A stretch of 40,482 bases of DNA, from contig JAQBPA010000117.1 in NCBI GenBank assembly GCA_028287765.1, positions 1 to 40,482 on the forward strand, written 5' to 3'. The notes beneath the pieces are model-generated. The model worked only from the letters and a program-made list of their open reading frames with translations, was not told the DNA's origin and did not search any database. Positions 28,266 through 36,606 of this stretch are shown here, piece by piece; position 1 is the first letter of the stretch; each line of letters opens with the position of its first letter. The DNA is from Bacteriovoracaceae bacterium. GTDB taxonomy: Bacteria > Bdellovibrionota > UBA2394. Made by a program: the position numbers and the translations under genes.

Positions 28266-29876
28266 GTGGTCGGGTGTCCATATTGTGGGGAGAAAGTAGC
28301 TTTAGAGGCTCGTATATGCCGACATTGTAATCGGCATATTCTCTACTCCGTCATCCACAACTCAATTCTCGACGAAAAGCAAACTCACCAGTTTTTTAAA
28401 AGCTGGAATGCAATCGATAAAAAATCATTTCGTCATCTCTCGCTCCTCAATTATTCACAATCTAAAGCCGAACTCGCAAAAACTCCGCTCACACTTGCGT
28501 GGGATCTTTCTTTTTTGGATGCAGAGAGGTTTTCTAAATCACTCACTGATTTTAAAGTGGAGACGAAACTTCAAGGTGGTATGCCTTCGAATATGTCTTT
28601 TATAGAGGAAAAGCCTGTAACGAAAAACCATATTCAATTCGTTTACTTAATGTTGCTCCTCATCACGATGACCGTTGGAATAGCTTTCTGGTCAAAGAAA
28701 AAGCAGGAAGAGCCCACCGCGACCGACGAAAACATTCGCCAGGCCCTCCACGAGATTACAGAATCCGATTCGGCTCGGAATAATAATGCTGTGCAACCGA
28801 ATTCAGAACTCAATCGACAGGCAATTCAAAATGAAAAAACTTTCGATCGAAATGAAATGGAGCATATTTTAAATGCATCGGTCTTTATTCGAGATAGTAA
28901 TAGTCTTGGCTCTGGCTTTCTTATCACGGCGGATGGCTATTTACTTACTAACTCTCATGTCACCTCCCAAATGGCTGAGCCGATTGTCATTTTAAGAGAC
29001 GGCCGGCAATTTAAAGCTGAAAAAATAAGGGAGGATAAACATCTCGATGCGGCTCTTTTGAAAATTCCAATTGCGGCCGGCGAATTTCTGAACCTTGGAA
29101 ATGCCAACGAGCTTTTTCCTGGCCAACCGGTGATCACGATTGGAAATCCCGGCGGATTATCCTTTACCGTGACTCGCGGAATTGTGAGTTATGTCGGGCG
29201 CGTGATTAGCGGAGTTCCCTATATTCAAACGGATGCTGCGATCAATCGTGGAAATAGTGGCGGCCCCATGATCAATCAAAAACTTGAAGTCGTCGGAATC
29301 AATTCGATGACGTCACTGGGTGAGCAAGGAATTTCATTTGCACTTCCGATCAATCTTGTTTGTTCCAATAGTGGAATTGCCGTTGGAATCAGCACGACGC
29401 CGTCCTCTTGTGATTCTTTGCTCGTGAGTCCAGATACGATCACTCCTGCAACACTTGAACGACAAAAACCGGAAGCAAAAAATCCCTCAGCGCTTACGTC
29501 CCTCTATCAATCTGAAATTGACTCGTTAAAATCTCAGTTAGATAAAGACGAAAAAGACCTTGTGGCAGATACCGATCGGCTCAATTCCGAGATGAAAGAC
29601 TTGCAAGACCAAGCGAATGCAAACGCTTCCAATAATTCCATTCGAGAAAGTATTCAACATCAGTTCGAAGAAGCTAAAAAAAATCTGGATGCGATCCCTT
29701 TCAAGCGAGCGGAATCTCAGCTTCGCTATATAAGGCAGGCCATTTCTGTGCTCGAAAGGCAAAAGGCAGATCCTGATTTCGCTAGTTCAAACTCCCAAAT
29801 AGAAGGTCAAATTTCAGGACTTGCCACAAAACAAAAGTCTCTCGAAGCCGCTCTCAACACTCGCACCCTTCAGTAA
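28266..29876 (+). CDS. Membrane-anchored HtrA-like trypsin-fold serine protease with N-terminal zinc ribbon and C-terminal coiled coil
   Basis: GTG start; CPYCGEKVALEARICRHC; TM IQFVYLMLLLITMTVGIAFW; triad contexts TNSHV, LDAALLKI, NRGNSGGPMI; no obvious PDZ; helical C-terminus. Confidence 0.85.
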   Translation: MVGCPYCGEKVALEARICRHCNRHILYSVIHNSILDEKQTHQFFKSWNAIDKKSFRHLSLLNYSQSKAELAKTPLTLAWDLSFLDAERFSKSLTDFKVETKLQGGMPSNMSFIEEKPVTKNHIQFVYLMLLLITMTVGIAFWSKKKQEEPTATDENIRQALHEITESDSARNNNAVQPNSELNRQAIQNEKTFDRNEMEHILNASVFIRDSNSLGSGFLITADGYLLTNSHVTSQMAEPIVILRDGRQFKAEKIREDKHLDAALLKIPIAAGEFLNLGNANELFPGQPVITIGNPGGLSFTVTRGIVSYVGRVISGVPYIQTDAAINRGNSGGPMINQKLEVVGINSMTSLGEQGISFALPINLVCSNSGIAVGISTTPSSCDSLLVSPDTITPATLERQKPEAKNPSALTSLYQSEIDSLKSQLDKDEKDLVADTDRLNSEMKDLQDQANANASNNSIRESIQHQFEEAKKNLDAIPFKRAESQLRYIRQAISVLERQKADPDFASSNSQIEGQISGLATKQKSLEAALNTRTLQ

Positions 29877-29883
29877 ACTTAAA

Positions 29884-30501
29884 CTAAACTTCCCGAACGC
29901 CATTTCGAAGACGAGGCTTCTCATTTGCATAAGGAGGAAAATCAGCCGACAAGCGCTTTGCCAGTTGTTCAAGAGCTAAAAGAAAAGTGTCACCTTCCGA
30001 TCGCTTTGAGAAATCTTTCGCAAGCAAGATACCAAGCTCTGTCCATTCTCGATGCTCGACTTTTTTATTGAATCCTTTATCAGCCAAAATATAAACCGCT
30101 TGTTCGAATTCTGAGATGAGAATGAGAACTCCCGTTCGATGTGGGGTATCAAAAATTTCTTCCTGTAAAAAAAGATGAAAGGCATTTTTTTCCACCGCTT
30201 GAAGGATTACGTGACGCGGCAGAAGATGGCGAAAGGCCCATTTCCATGAAAAAATCAGGATAATAACGGCCGTAATCACAATCGCACTCAGCAATTTATA
30301 GTGCGGAGGCAAAAAATATTCTTTAATCGTCACCAGCGAAAGCGTGAAAGAAAAGGTAAGAAGCGCATAAATTATTTTCCAAAGAGAATAGGAGGAACTT
30401 TGACGAGCCACGATCGGAACAAATTCGACTGAGGTATGCAATTCGAGTTCAGAAATTTTTTGCTCAATCTTTTTTTTAAATTCAGCCGTCAGCTTTTTCA
30501 T
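29884..30501 (-). CDS. TPM domain membrane protein
   Basis: FKKKIEQKISELELHTSVEFVPIVARQSSSY, TM helices, HRTGVLILISEFEQAVYILADKGFN; operon with lemA and a second TPM gene. Confidence 0.75.
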   Translation of the reverse strand: MKKLTAEFKKKIEQKISELELHTSVEFVPIVARQSSSYSLWKIIYALLTFSFTLSLVTIKEYFLPPHYKLLSAIVITAVIILIFSWKWAFRHLLPRHVILQAVEKNAFHLFLQEEIFDTPHRTGVLILISEFEQAVYILADKGFNKKVEHREWTELGILLAKDFSKRSEGDTFLLALEQLAKRLSADFPPYANEKPRLRNGVREV

Positions 30502-30504
30502 ATA

Positions 30505-31221
30505 TTACCAATCTCCTGAAGCGCCGCCGCCACTAAAGCCCCCGCCGCCGCCACTCCATCCGCCACCGCCGGAACTTCCGCCACCAAATCCACCTCCGTA
30601 AAAACCACCGCCCCCGTAATAGCCTCTTCGTCTCGATAAGAAATTAATCAGCCCAATGATTCCAAAAAATATCAAAACAAAAATAAAATTAATCTTGGGC
30701 TCTGACGGCTGAGGAGTTTCTTGCAGTTCAGGAGCTGGCCCTCCCGTTGCTTTTTGATAAATAAACTGCGCGGCGTTTTCAAAACCGGTCGCGTAGGCAC
30801 CTGCTTTAAACGCGGGCTTCATAATCTGATCCACAATTCTTCCGGCAAGCGCATCCGGAATATCTCCTTCAAGGCCCTGCCCGACTTCTATTCGCATTCG
30901 TCTTTCTTTTTTAGAAACGAGAATGAGAATTCCTTTATCTTCTTTTTTAGTACCAAGCTTCCATTTATCGACAGCGCGAATCGAAAGATTCTCGATAGGC
31001 TCATCGTCAAGGCTCTCAATAGTCCAAATCTGAAGCTGAATTTTGGGAAAAAAACTTCTGAGGAGTTGATATAAGCTCTGCCGTTCACCAGGAGAAAGAA
31101 AACCCGCTTCGTCCATCACGGGTCCGGAGAGTTCAGGAATTTTTCGTTCGGCAAAAACCGAAGCAGAAAAAAGAAGGACGAAAGCAAATAGAAAAAAACG
31201 ATGGAAACCTAGCAGCATCAA
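30505..31221 (-). CDS. TPM domain (YgcG-type) protein with Gly-rich C-terminus
   Basis: VMDEAGFLSPGERQSLYQLLR...WKLGTKKEDKGILILVSKKERRMRIEVGQGLEGDIPDALAGRI; Gly-rich tail GGGGFYGGGFGGGSSGGGGWSGGGGGFSGGGASGDW. Confidence 0.92.
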   Translation of the reverse strand: MMLLGFHRFFLFAFVLLFSASVFAERKIPELSGPVMDEAGFLSPGERQSLYQLLRSFFPKIQLQIWTIESLDDEPIENLSIRAVDKWKLGTKKEDKGILILVSKKERRMRIEVGQGLEGDIPDALAGRIVDQIMKPAFKAGAYATGFENAAQFIYQKATGGPAPELQETPQPSEPKINFIFVLIFFGIIGLINFLSRRRGYYGGGGFYGGGFGGGSSGGGGWSGGGGGFSGGGASGDW

Positions 31222-31814
31222 AACTTCACTGTCGGGGGCTTCTTCAGCTCACCTTCATTTTCAACGCTAAACTGTGGTTTTTTGTCGTAGTGAAAGAAAA
31301 AGGAATTGGCAATATTAGTTGGAAAAACAGAAACGAGATTATTAAAAATTTTCACTTGTTCGATATATCTTTGTCTCGCGATGGTGATTCGATTTTCAGT
31401 TCCTTCGAGTTGTATCTGAAGATCTCTAAAATTTTGATCCGCTTTCAAATTGGGGTACTGCTCAGCAACAAGCATCAGCCTCGAAAGAGAACCTTTTAAT
31501 TGATCTTGAGCTTGCTGGAATTTTTTCAAATTCGCCTCATTTAAGTCTTTGGCATCAAGTTTAATCTGAGTCGCCGACGCACGGGCTGCAATCACACTCT
31601 CAAGCGTTTCCTTTTCATGCTTAGCGTAGCCCTTCACGACTTCGACTAAATTAGGAATTAAGTCGGCCCTTCTTTGGTACTGATTGAGAACTTCCGACCA
31701 AGCCGCGTCCACTTCGTTTAACTGTGTGGGAATGGATTGAACCCCGCAACCGGTGAAAGAAAGAGCGATAAAACTCAAAAATGCGATAGAAGTAAGAAGT
31801 CTTTTCATGGCCAA
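31218..31814 (-). CDS. lemA: LemA family protein
   Basis: NEVDAAWSEVLNQYQRRADLIPNLVEVVKGYAKHEKETLESVIAARASAT. Confidence 0.93.
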   Translation of the reverse strand: MAMKRLLTSIAFLSFIALSFTGCGVQSIPTQLNEVDAAWSEVLNQYQRRADLIPNLVEVVKGYAKHEKETLESVIAARASATQIKLDAKDLNEANLKKFQQAQDQLKGSLSRLMLVAEQYPNLKADQNFRDLQIQLEGTENRITIARQRYIEQVKIFNNLVSVFPTNIANSFFFHYDKKPQFSVENEGELKKPPTVKF

Positions 31815-31882
31815 ACACTAGCAAATTTTCGACAAAATTGGATAACAAATCTTTGGTTGTTTGGGTTAAGCTTTGAACGCTT

Positions 31883-32500
31883 ATGGCGAAGGGAGTCCTA
31901 ATCACATTTGAAGGAGGAGAAGCGGTCGGCAAATCGACTCAAATTGCCCTTCTCAGTAAAGCGCTCCAAAAGCTTGGTTATAAAATTCATTTGGCTCGAG
32001 AGCCAGGTGGAACCAAATTAGGAGAAGAACTCCGCGACATGATAAAAACGAAAGAGATGAGCCACCGAACTGAGCTCCTTCTTTTTGAAGCATCGCGCGC
32101 TGAACTTTGTCATTCTGTAATTCGCCCACGGCTAAAGGCCGGCGAAATCATTCTTTGCGATCGGTTTGCCGAATCGAGCCTTGTTTATCAAGGTGCCAGT
32201 CGGGGAATTCCTGAGAAAGAAGTCACCTTTGCGAATGAGCTTGCGACGAATGGCGTGAAATCAGATTTTATTGTTTTGCTGAATGGCTCCGATGCCAAGA
32301 CGCGCCTTCAAAATCGAAAGACGAAAGACCGAATTGAGCTCGAAAAAGACTCGTTCCACCGTCGAGTGGCCGCCGGTTATTTAAAACTCGCCAAAAGAGA
32401 TAAGCGCTTTCATCTCTACTCAGCAAATTTGGATCGACAAGTGATCCACAAGATGATTTTAAAAGACGTACTAAAACTAATTAAGCGGAAAAGTGTCTGA
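31883..32500 (+). CDS. tmk: Thymidylate kinase
   Basis: GVLITFEGGEAVGKSTQIALL, REPGGTKLGEELRDMI, ILCDRFAESSLVYQGASRGI. Confidence 0.93.
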   Translation: MAKGVLITFEGGEAVGKSTQIALLSKALQKLGYKIHLAREPGGTKLGEELRDMIKTKEMSHRTELLLFEASRAELCHSVIRPRLKAGEIILCDRFAESSLVYQGASRGIPEKEVTFANELATNGVKSDFIVLLNGSDAKTRLQNRKTKDRIELEKDSFHRRVAAGYLKLAKRDKRFHLYSANLDRQVIHKMILKDVLKLIKRKSV

Positions 32501-33222
32501 TGCTCGAGAATTTTTTTAAACAAAAAAAATTTCCATCGCCTCTCATATTAGAAGGCGGCTCTGAACGCACAACTCTCATTTTAAAAATGGCCGGCTACGC
32601 TCTGTGTGAAACGCAAACGGCTTGCGGCACTTGCAGGTCCTGTAAACAGGTGACCAAAGGTTTTCACCCGGATTGGCTAGCCCTAAACAGCGCCGTAAAA
32701 ATCGAAGAACTCCGAGAGAAACTTTTTCAACTAAGACAGCGTCCATTCCAATCCAAGGTCCGATTTTTTTCATACGACGATGCTCAAGAAGCAAGTGTGT
32801 TCGTTCAAAATGCCTTATTAAAAACATTAGAAGAACCGCTTCCACACTGGGTTTTAGTGCTGGGAGTGAATTCAAAGCTAAGTCTTCTACAAACGATTCG
32901 CTCTCGCTGTCTATTTTATAAAATTCCAGAGACCGGCGCTCCGATTAATCTGACAGACGAAGAAGAAAATCTTTTTAGATTTATCGCAGAATGTAATGAA
33001 CTCTTTATTCAAAAAGAAATGGATACACTTTTAAAGGACAGGCAAAAAACAAAAGCAACTTTTCAAAAACTCCTACAAAAGTCCGCAGAAAAAAAATATC
33101 CAGGCCACTGGATGAATCTAAGTCCGTATCTCGAACAAACCATCCCCGAACTCGCCAGAAATTTAAATCCAAGACTAGTTTGGGACCGAGCCTGGGCAAA
33201 AAGTTTTACTGAAACGATATGA
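32500..33222 (+). CDS. holB: DNA polymerase III delta' subunit
   Basis: CETQTACGTCRSCKQVTKGFHPDW; FFSYDDAQEASVFVQNALLKTLEEPLPHWVLVLG; TIRSRC; follows tmk. Confidence 0.85.
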   Translation: MLENFFKQKKFPSPLILEGGSERTTLILKMAGYALCETQTACGTCRSCKQVTKGFHPDWLALNSAVKIEELREKLFQLRQRPFQSKVRFFSYDDAQEASVFVQNALLKTLEEPLPHWVLVLGVNSKLSLLQTIRSRCLFYKIPETGAPINLTDEEENLFRFIAECNELFIQKEMDTLLKDRQKTKATFQKLLQKSAEKKYPGHWMNLSPYLEQTIPELARNLNPRLVWDRAWAKSFTETI

Positions 33223-33995
33223 AACTGATCGACACACACACCCATCTCTCCTCCGAAGAATTTAACGACAACCGAGCAGAAGTAGTAGCGAGAGCGCTCA
33301 AGGTCTGTGACTACATAATCGATATCGGCTCAGGCACATCAAAAAATGCTTTCCAAAGAGCCAAAGATTTAGCCGAAGCCCACCCGGAAGTTTATTTCAC
33401 CGCAGGCATTCACCCCCACGACGCCGAAGCCTTAGGAAAAAACGAAGAAATTTTAAAAGAAATCGAATCCCTACTCACCCACCCCAAATGTGTAGGAGTA
33501 GGCGAAGCCGGATTAGATTATTTCTACAAACACTCCTCAAGAGAAGCCCAAATCTCCGTTTTCAAATGGCATATAAAATTAGCCGAAAAATATAAACTCC
33601 CCCTCACCATCCACACAAGAGACGCCGAAGAGGACACAAAAGATTTACTAAAAAACTTCGAAGGCCCAGCCGTATTCCACTGTTTCACCGGAACCCAAGA
33701 CCTAGCCAATTTCGGCCTAACCAAAAAAATCTGGATCTCCTTCTCCGGAATCGTGACATTTAAAAATGCCCAAGATTTAAGAAATGTATTTCTGTCTCTC
33801 CCATTAGACAGAGTCCTACTAGAGACGGATTCCCCATTCCTAGCCCCAGTCCCCATGCGAGGAAAAACAAACGAATCCGCCTTCATAGAACACACAGCAA
33901 AATTCCTAGCCGACCTCAAAAAAATAAGCCTAGAAGAACTAACAAATACGACCTCAAAAAACGCACTAAGTTTATTTTCAAAAATAAAAAAATAA
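33219..33995 (+). CDS. tatD: TatD family hydrolase
   Basis: MKLIDTHTHLSSEEF, FTAGIHPHDA, GVGEAGLDYFYKHSSREAQISVFKWHIKLAEKYKLPLTIHTRDA, LLETDSPFLAPVPMRGKTNE. Confidence 0.93.
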   Translation: MKLIDTHTHLSSEEFNDNRAEVVARALKVCDYIIDIGSGTSKNAFQRAKDLAEAHPEVYFTAGIHPHDAEALGKNEEILKEIESLLTHPKCVGVGEAGLDYFYKHSSREAQISVFKWHIKLAEKYKLPLTIHTRDAEEDTKDLLKNFEGPAVFHCFTGTQDLANFGLTKKIWISFSGIVTFKNAQDLRNVFLSLPLDRVLLETDSPFLAPVPMRGKTNESAFIEHTAKFLADLKKISLEELTNTTSKNALSLFSKIKK

Positions 33996-34052
33996 AAACA
34001 GAATGTCTTTGATTTAAGATTTAATTTTGATTTGGTCTTTGTATTTGTATTA

Positions 34053-34267
34053 GCGGTCGGACGGGAGTCGAACCGAGGACGAACGTGAACGGGGCATGGG
34101 TGAAAAACTCCTAAGGCAGGCAAGTAAGCCATGCGAGAGAAAAAAGACCCATGCCGAAGAAGCATCACGCGGACAAAGTTCAGAATTTAATTGAATCGAC
34201 AATGAGCGAGTTTTCTCACCCAAGCCCCGTTCACGCTCGCCCGCAGATTCGACTCCCGCCCGACCGC
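34053..34267. repeat. Imperfect ~60-bp inverted repeat around a ~97-bp core between tatD and lgt
   Basis: Left arm 34053-34110 against the reverse complement of 34208-34267 shares blocks GCGGTCGG, CGGGAGTCGAA, CGTGAACGGGGC, TGGGTGA and AAAACTC. Confidence 0.85.
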
Positions 34268-34290
34268 CCGGCCGCCCGATCGAAAAGTTT

Positions 34291-35073
34291 TTAGTTAAGT
34301 TTTTTACCAAAAAACTTAACCCGGCTGGCAAGCCACCCAACACACCCAACAATCAAAACCAAAGAAATCAACTGCGAAGTCGAAAGCGCCGACTGAAAGT
34401 AAACCCCCCGATCAATATCCCCACGCAAAAATTCAATAAAAAATCTAAAAACAGAATAAACAAGCAACATCATCACAAAAGAAACGCCAGGCCATTTCGT
34501 AGGACCCCGAAAAACTTTTAAAAAGATAAAACAAGAAATAAATCCAAAGAGCATCTCAAGCGCCTGCGTCGGATGAATCGGAATGCCAAGAGGTGCAGCC
34601 GAACGAGGATCCGTAAACACCATTCCCCAAAATAACTGAGTTTCACTTCCATAACAGCATCCCGCCGCCAGACAACCTACGCGGCCGATTCCGATTCCAA
34701 GAAGCAGACAAGGTGCAACCACGTCCGCCCATCGACCTAGAGGCTCCTTAAGCGCACGGATAAAAAGATAACTCGCAAGAATTCCGATAATGATTCCGCC
34801 GTAGAGAACAACACCCCCCTGCCAGAAATAAAAAACACGAATAGGATGCGCCAAATAATATTTGGGTGCCTCGATTAAAATGTGAAATAGACGAGCTCCA
34901 ATCACACCCGAAATAAAAATGACGATTCCTAAGTCCACTGCCCGCACAGGACTCAAACCATCTTTTTTCGCTTTATAAGTGCCGAGCAAAATAGCGCCCA
35001 AAAAGGCGAGAAGATAGAGAACATAGTAAGTGGGAGTTTCAAAGAGCGTATTTGCGAAAAGAAAAGGCTTCAT
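34291..35073 (-). CDS. lgt: Prolipoprotein diacylglyceryl transferase
   Basis: LFHILIEAP, WQGGVVLYGGIIIGILASYLFIR, GIGRVGCLAAGCCYG, HPTQALEMLFGF, FRFFIEFLRGD. Confidence 0.92.
   Translation of the reverse strand: MKPFLFANTLFETPTYYVLYLLAFLGAILLGTYKAKKDGLSPVRAVDLGIVIFISGVIGARLFHILIEAPKYYLAHPIRVFYFWQGGVVLYGGIIIGILASYLFIRALKEPLGRWADVVAPCLLLGIGIGRVGCLAAGCCYGSETQLFWGMVFTDPRSAAPLGIPIHPTQALEMLFGFISCFIFLKVFRGPTKWPGVSFVMMLLVYSVFRFFIEFLRGDIDRGVYFQSALSTSQLISLVLIVGCVGWLASRVKFFGKKLN
34294..34320 (-). terminator. Hairpin in the last codons of lgt, terminator-like
   Basis: GTTAAGTTTTTT-ACC-AAAAAACTTAAC, perfect 12-bp stem with 3-nt loop; on the minus strand followed by TAAAAACTTTT. Confidence 0.4.
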
Positions 35074-35613
35074 CTACTTACCCGATTTTTTATTATCGAA
35101 TTTAGATTTCGATTTGGATCCAAAAAGCATTGTAAAAAGTAGAAGAGTGACACCCACAGAAATGGCACTGTCCGCAATATTAAAAGTATACCAGTGATAG
35201 TTGCCGATATAAAAATCGATAAAGTCAGTCACTTCGCCATAAGCCATTCGATCAAATAAATTTCCAAAAGCTCCGCCCAAGATCAGTGCGAGACAAAAAC
35301 GCTGTAATTTTTCAGATTGAGGCGTGGTTCCAAGCCAATAGAGAAGCATATAAAGACAGATCACCGTTACGGCACCAAAAAAGAAAAGTCGAAAGATCGC
35401 TCCTGAATGGTGGAACATTCCAAAAGCAGCTCCTCGATTTGTAGTATGGATCAGATTAATCGTCGGAAAAAGCTGAACTCGATCTCCCATTTGAATATAG
35501 GTCACGACGGCGAACTTAGAAACCTGGTCCAAAATAAAGACAACTAGAGCTGTCACCCAATGAATAGGCCTAAGAACTTGTTTCCAAGAAAAGTTTTGAG
35601 CTTCAGATTTCAA
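35074..35613 (-). CDS. lspA: Signal peptidase II
   Basis: FILDQVSKFAV, NRGAAFGMF, GGAFGNLFDRMAYGEVTDFIDF, FNIADSAISVG. Confidence 0.93.
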   Translation of the reverse strand: MKSEAQNFSWKQVLRPIHWVTALVVFILDQVSKFAVVTYIQMGDRVQLFPTINLIHTTNRGAAFGMFHHSGAIFRLFFFGAVTVICLYMLLYWLGTTPQSEKLQRFCLALILGGAFGNLFDRMAYGEVTDFIDFYIGNYHWYTFNIADSAISVGVTLLLFTMLFGSKSKSKFDNKKSGK

Positions 35614-36491
35614 AAAAGCACCCTCTCGTCAGCTAATTTCTTCTCGATTTTTTTTCTCAAATCCAACTGAAGCTTTAAAGTAACAGCTCCGGGAGAAAAA
35701 GTCTTTCTTTGACCTTCCGGCGTTCCAATTTCGACAACCGGAACAACTTCCTTAAAAGTGGACAGCGCAAAAACTTCGTCCGCCGACATCAAATCTTCTA
35801 ATTCAAAATAGTCTTCAGTGATATCGACCACTTCAAGGAGAAGCTTCCTTGTAATTCCGTGCAGAATGCCGGCGTCAATCCGAGGCGTGAAAACTTTTCC
35901 AGCCTTGATCCATCCGATATTACTCGTGGTCAATTCGGTCACTTCGTTCTCGGGATTCAACATCACAGCATCATCAAATTTATTTTCGAGAGCTTCTTTA
36001 TAAGCCATTACGTTGTTCAGGTAATTTCCACTTTTGATAGAAGGATCAAGAGCGGTGATTGCGTTTCGACGAACCGTCGATACCCAGAGGCGCACTTCTT
36101 TAGGCTGCGCAGCCAAATCGAACTTCCAAGCCGCCATATATATAGAGGCAACTGCACAGGTGCGGTAATCGATATGCAGTTTTCCGACACCCCTTGTAAT
36201 GATCATGCGTAGCGCTGCACTGGGTTCTGTCAAAGAAATAAGAAGGTCTGACATTCGCTTTTCGATCGTTGGAAGATAACTTCGAATATCAATACCCAGT
36301 TTATCGCCTCCTCTAAGAAGACGGTCTCGATGCTCTGCCCATGCCAAGATCTTTCGATCGTAGAGCCGAACAACCTCATAAAGAGAATCGCCAAATAAAA
36401 ATCCATGATCCAAAAGCGAAACACTCGGGGCCTGAGAAGAAATTTTTCCTTCGATATCTGAAAAAAGCATCTGCTGCACAGCATCTAACAA
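35610..36491 (-). CDS. Class IV PLP-dependent aminotransferase (branched-chain or D-amino acid aminotransferase-like)
   Basis: SLLDHGFLFGDSLYEVVRLYDRKI, IKSGNYLNNVMAYKEALENKFDDAVMLNPENEVTELTTSNIG. Confidence 0.88.
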   Translation of the reverse strand: MLDAVQQMLFSDIEGKISSQAPSVSLLDHGFLFGDSLYEVVRLYDRKILAWAEHRDRLLRGGDKLGIDIRSYLPTIEKRMSDLLISLTEPSAALRMIITRGVGKLHIDYRTCAVASIYMAAWKFDLAAQPKEVRLWVSTVRRNAITALDPSIKSGNYLNNVMAYKEALENKFDDAVMLNPENEVTELTTSNIGWIKAGKVFTPRIDAGILHGITRKLLLEVVDITEDYFELEDLMSADEVFALSTFKEVVPVVEIGTPEGQRKTFSPGAVTLKLQLDLRKKIEKKLADERVLF

Positions 36492-36504
36492 ACGAACGAA
36501 GCCG

Positions 36505-36560
36505 GCAAGGGGTCAGGCCCGAAAAAACTAGTGTGGCACCTTCTGGGCCTGACCCCTTGC
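36505..36560. repeat. Inverted repeat, 16-bp perfect arms, 24-nt loop, GGGGTCA core
   Basis: GCAAGGGGTCAGGCCC ... GGGCCTGACCCCTTGC. Confidence 0.9.
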
Positions 36561-36606
36561 TGCAGTGCCGGACGACGGTGTTTTGAAGCTACGGTAAAAT
36601 CAATTG

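Noticed and set aside
32500-33222. Degenerate Walker A (GGSERTTL) in holB as evidence of a pseudogene
   Set aside because: Delta' subunits normally lack a functional ATP site; the frame is intact and the zinc-binding cysteines are present.
33524-34168. 214-aa minus-strand ORF
   Set aside because: Antisense to tatD and runs into the inverted repeat; no domain-like sequence.
34208-34270. tRNA or tmRNA 3'-end-like string GCAGATTCGACTCCCGCCCGACCGC
   Set aside because: T-stem pairing is poor, there is no matching acceptor 5' strand at tRNA distance, no anticodon arm, no CCA, and no tmRNA tag ORF or 5' GGGGCTGATTCTGG-like start.
34050-34352. 100-aa minus-strand ORF across the inverted repeat
   Set aside because: Covers the repeat and overlaps the end of lgt; likely a spurious ORF.
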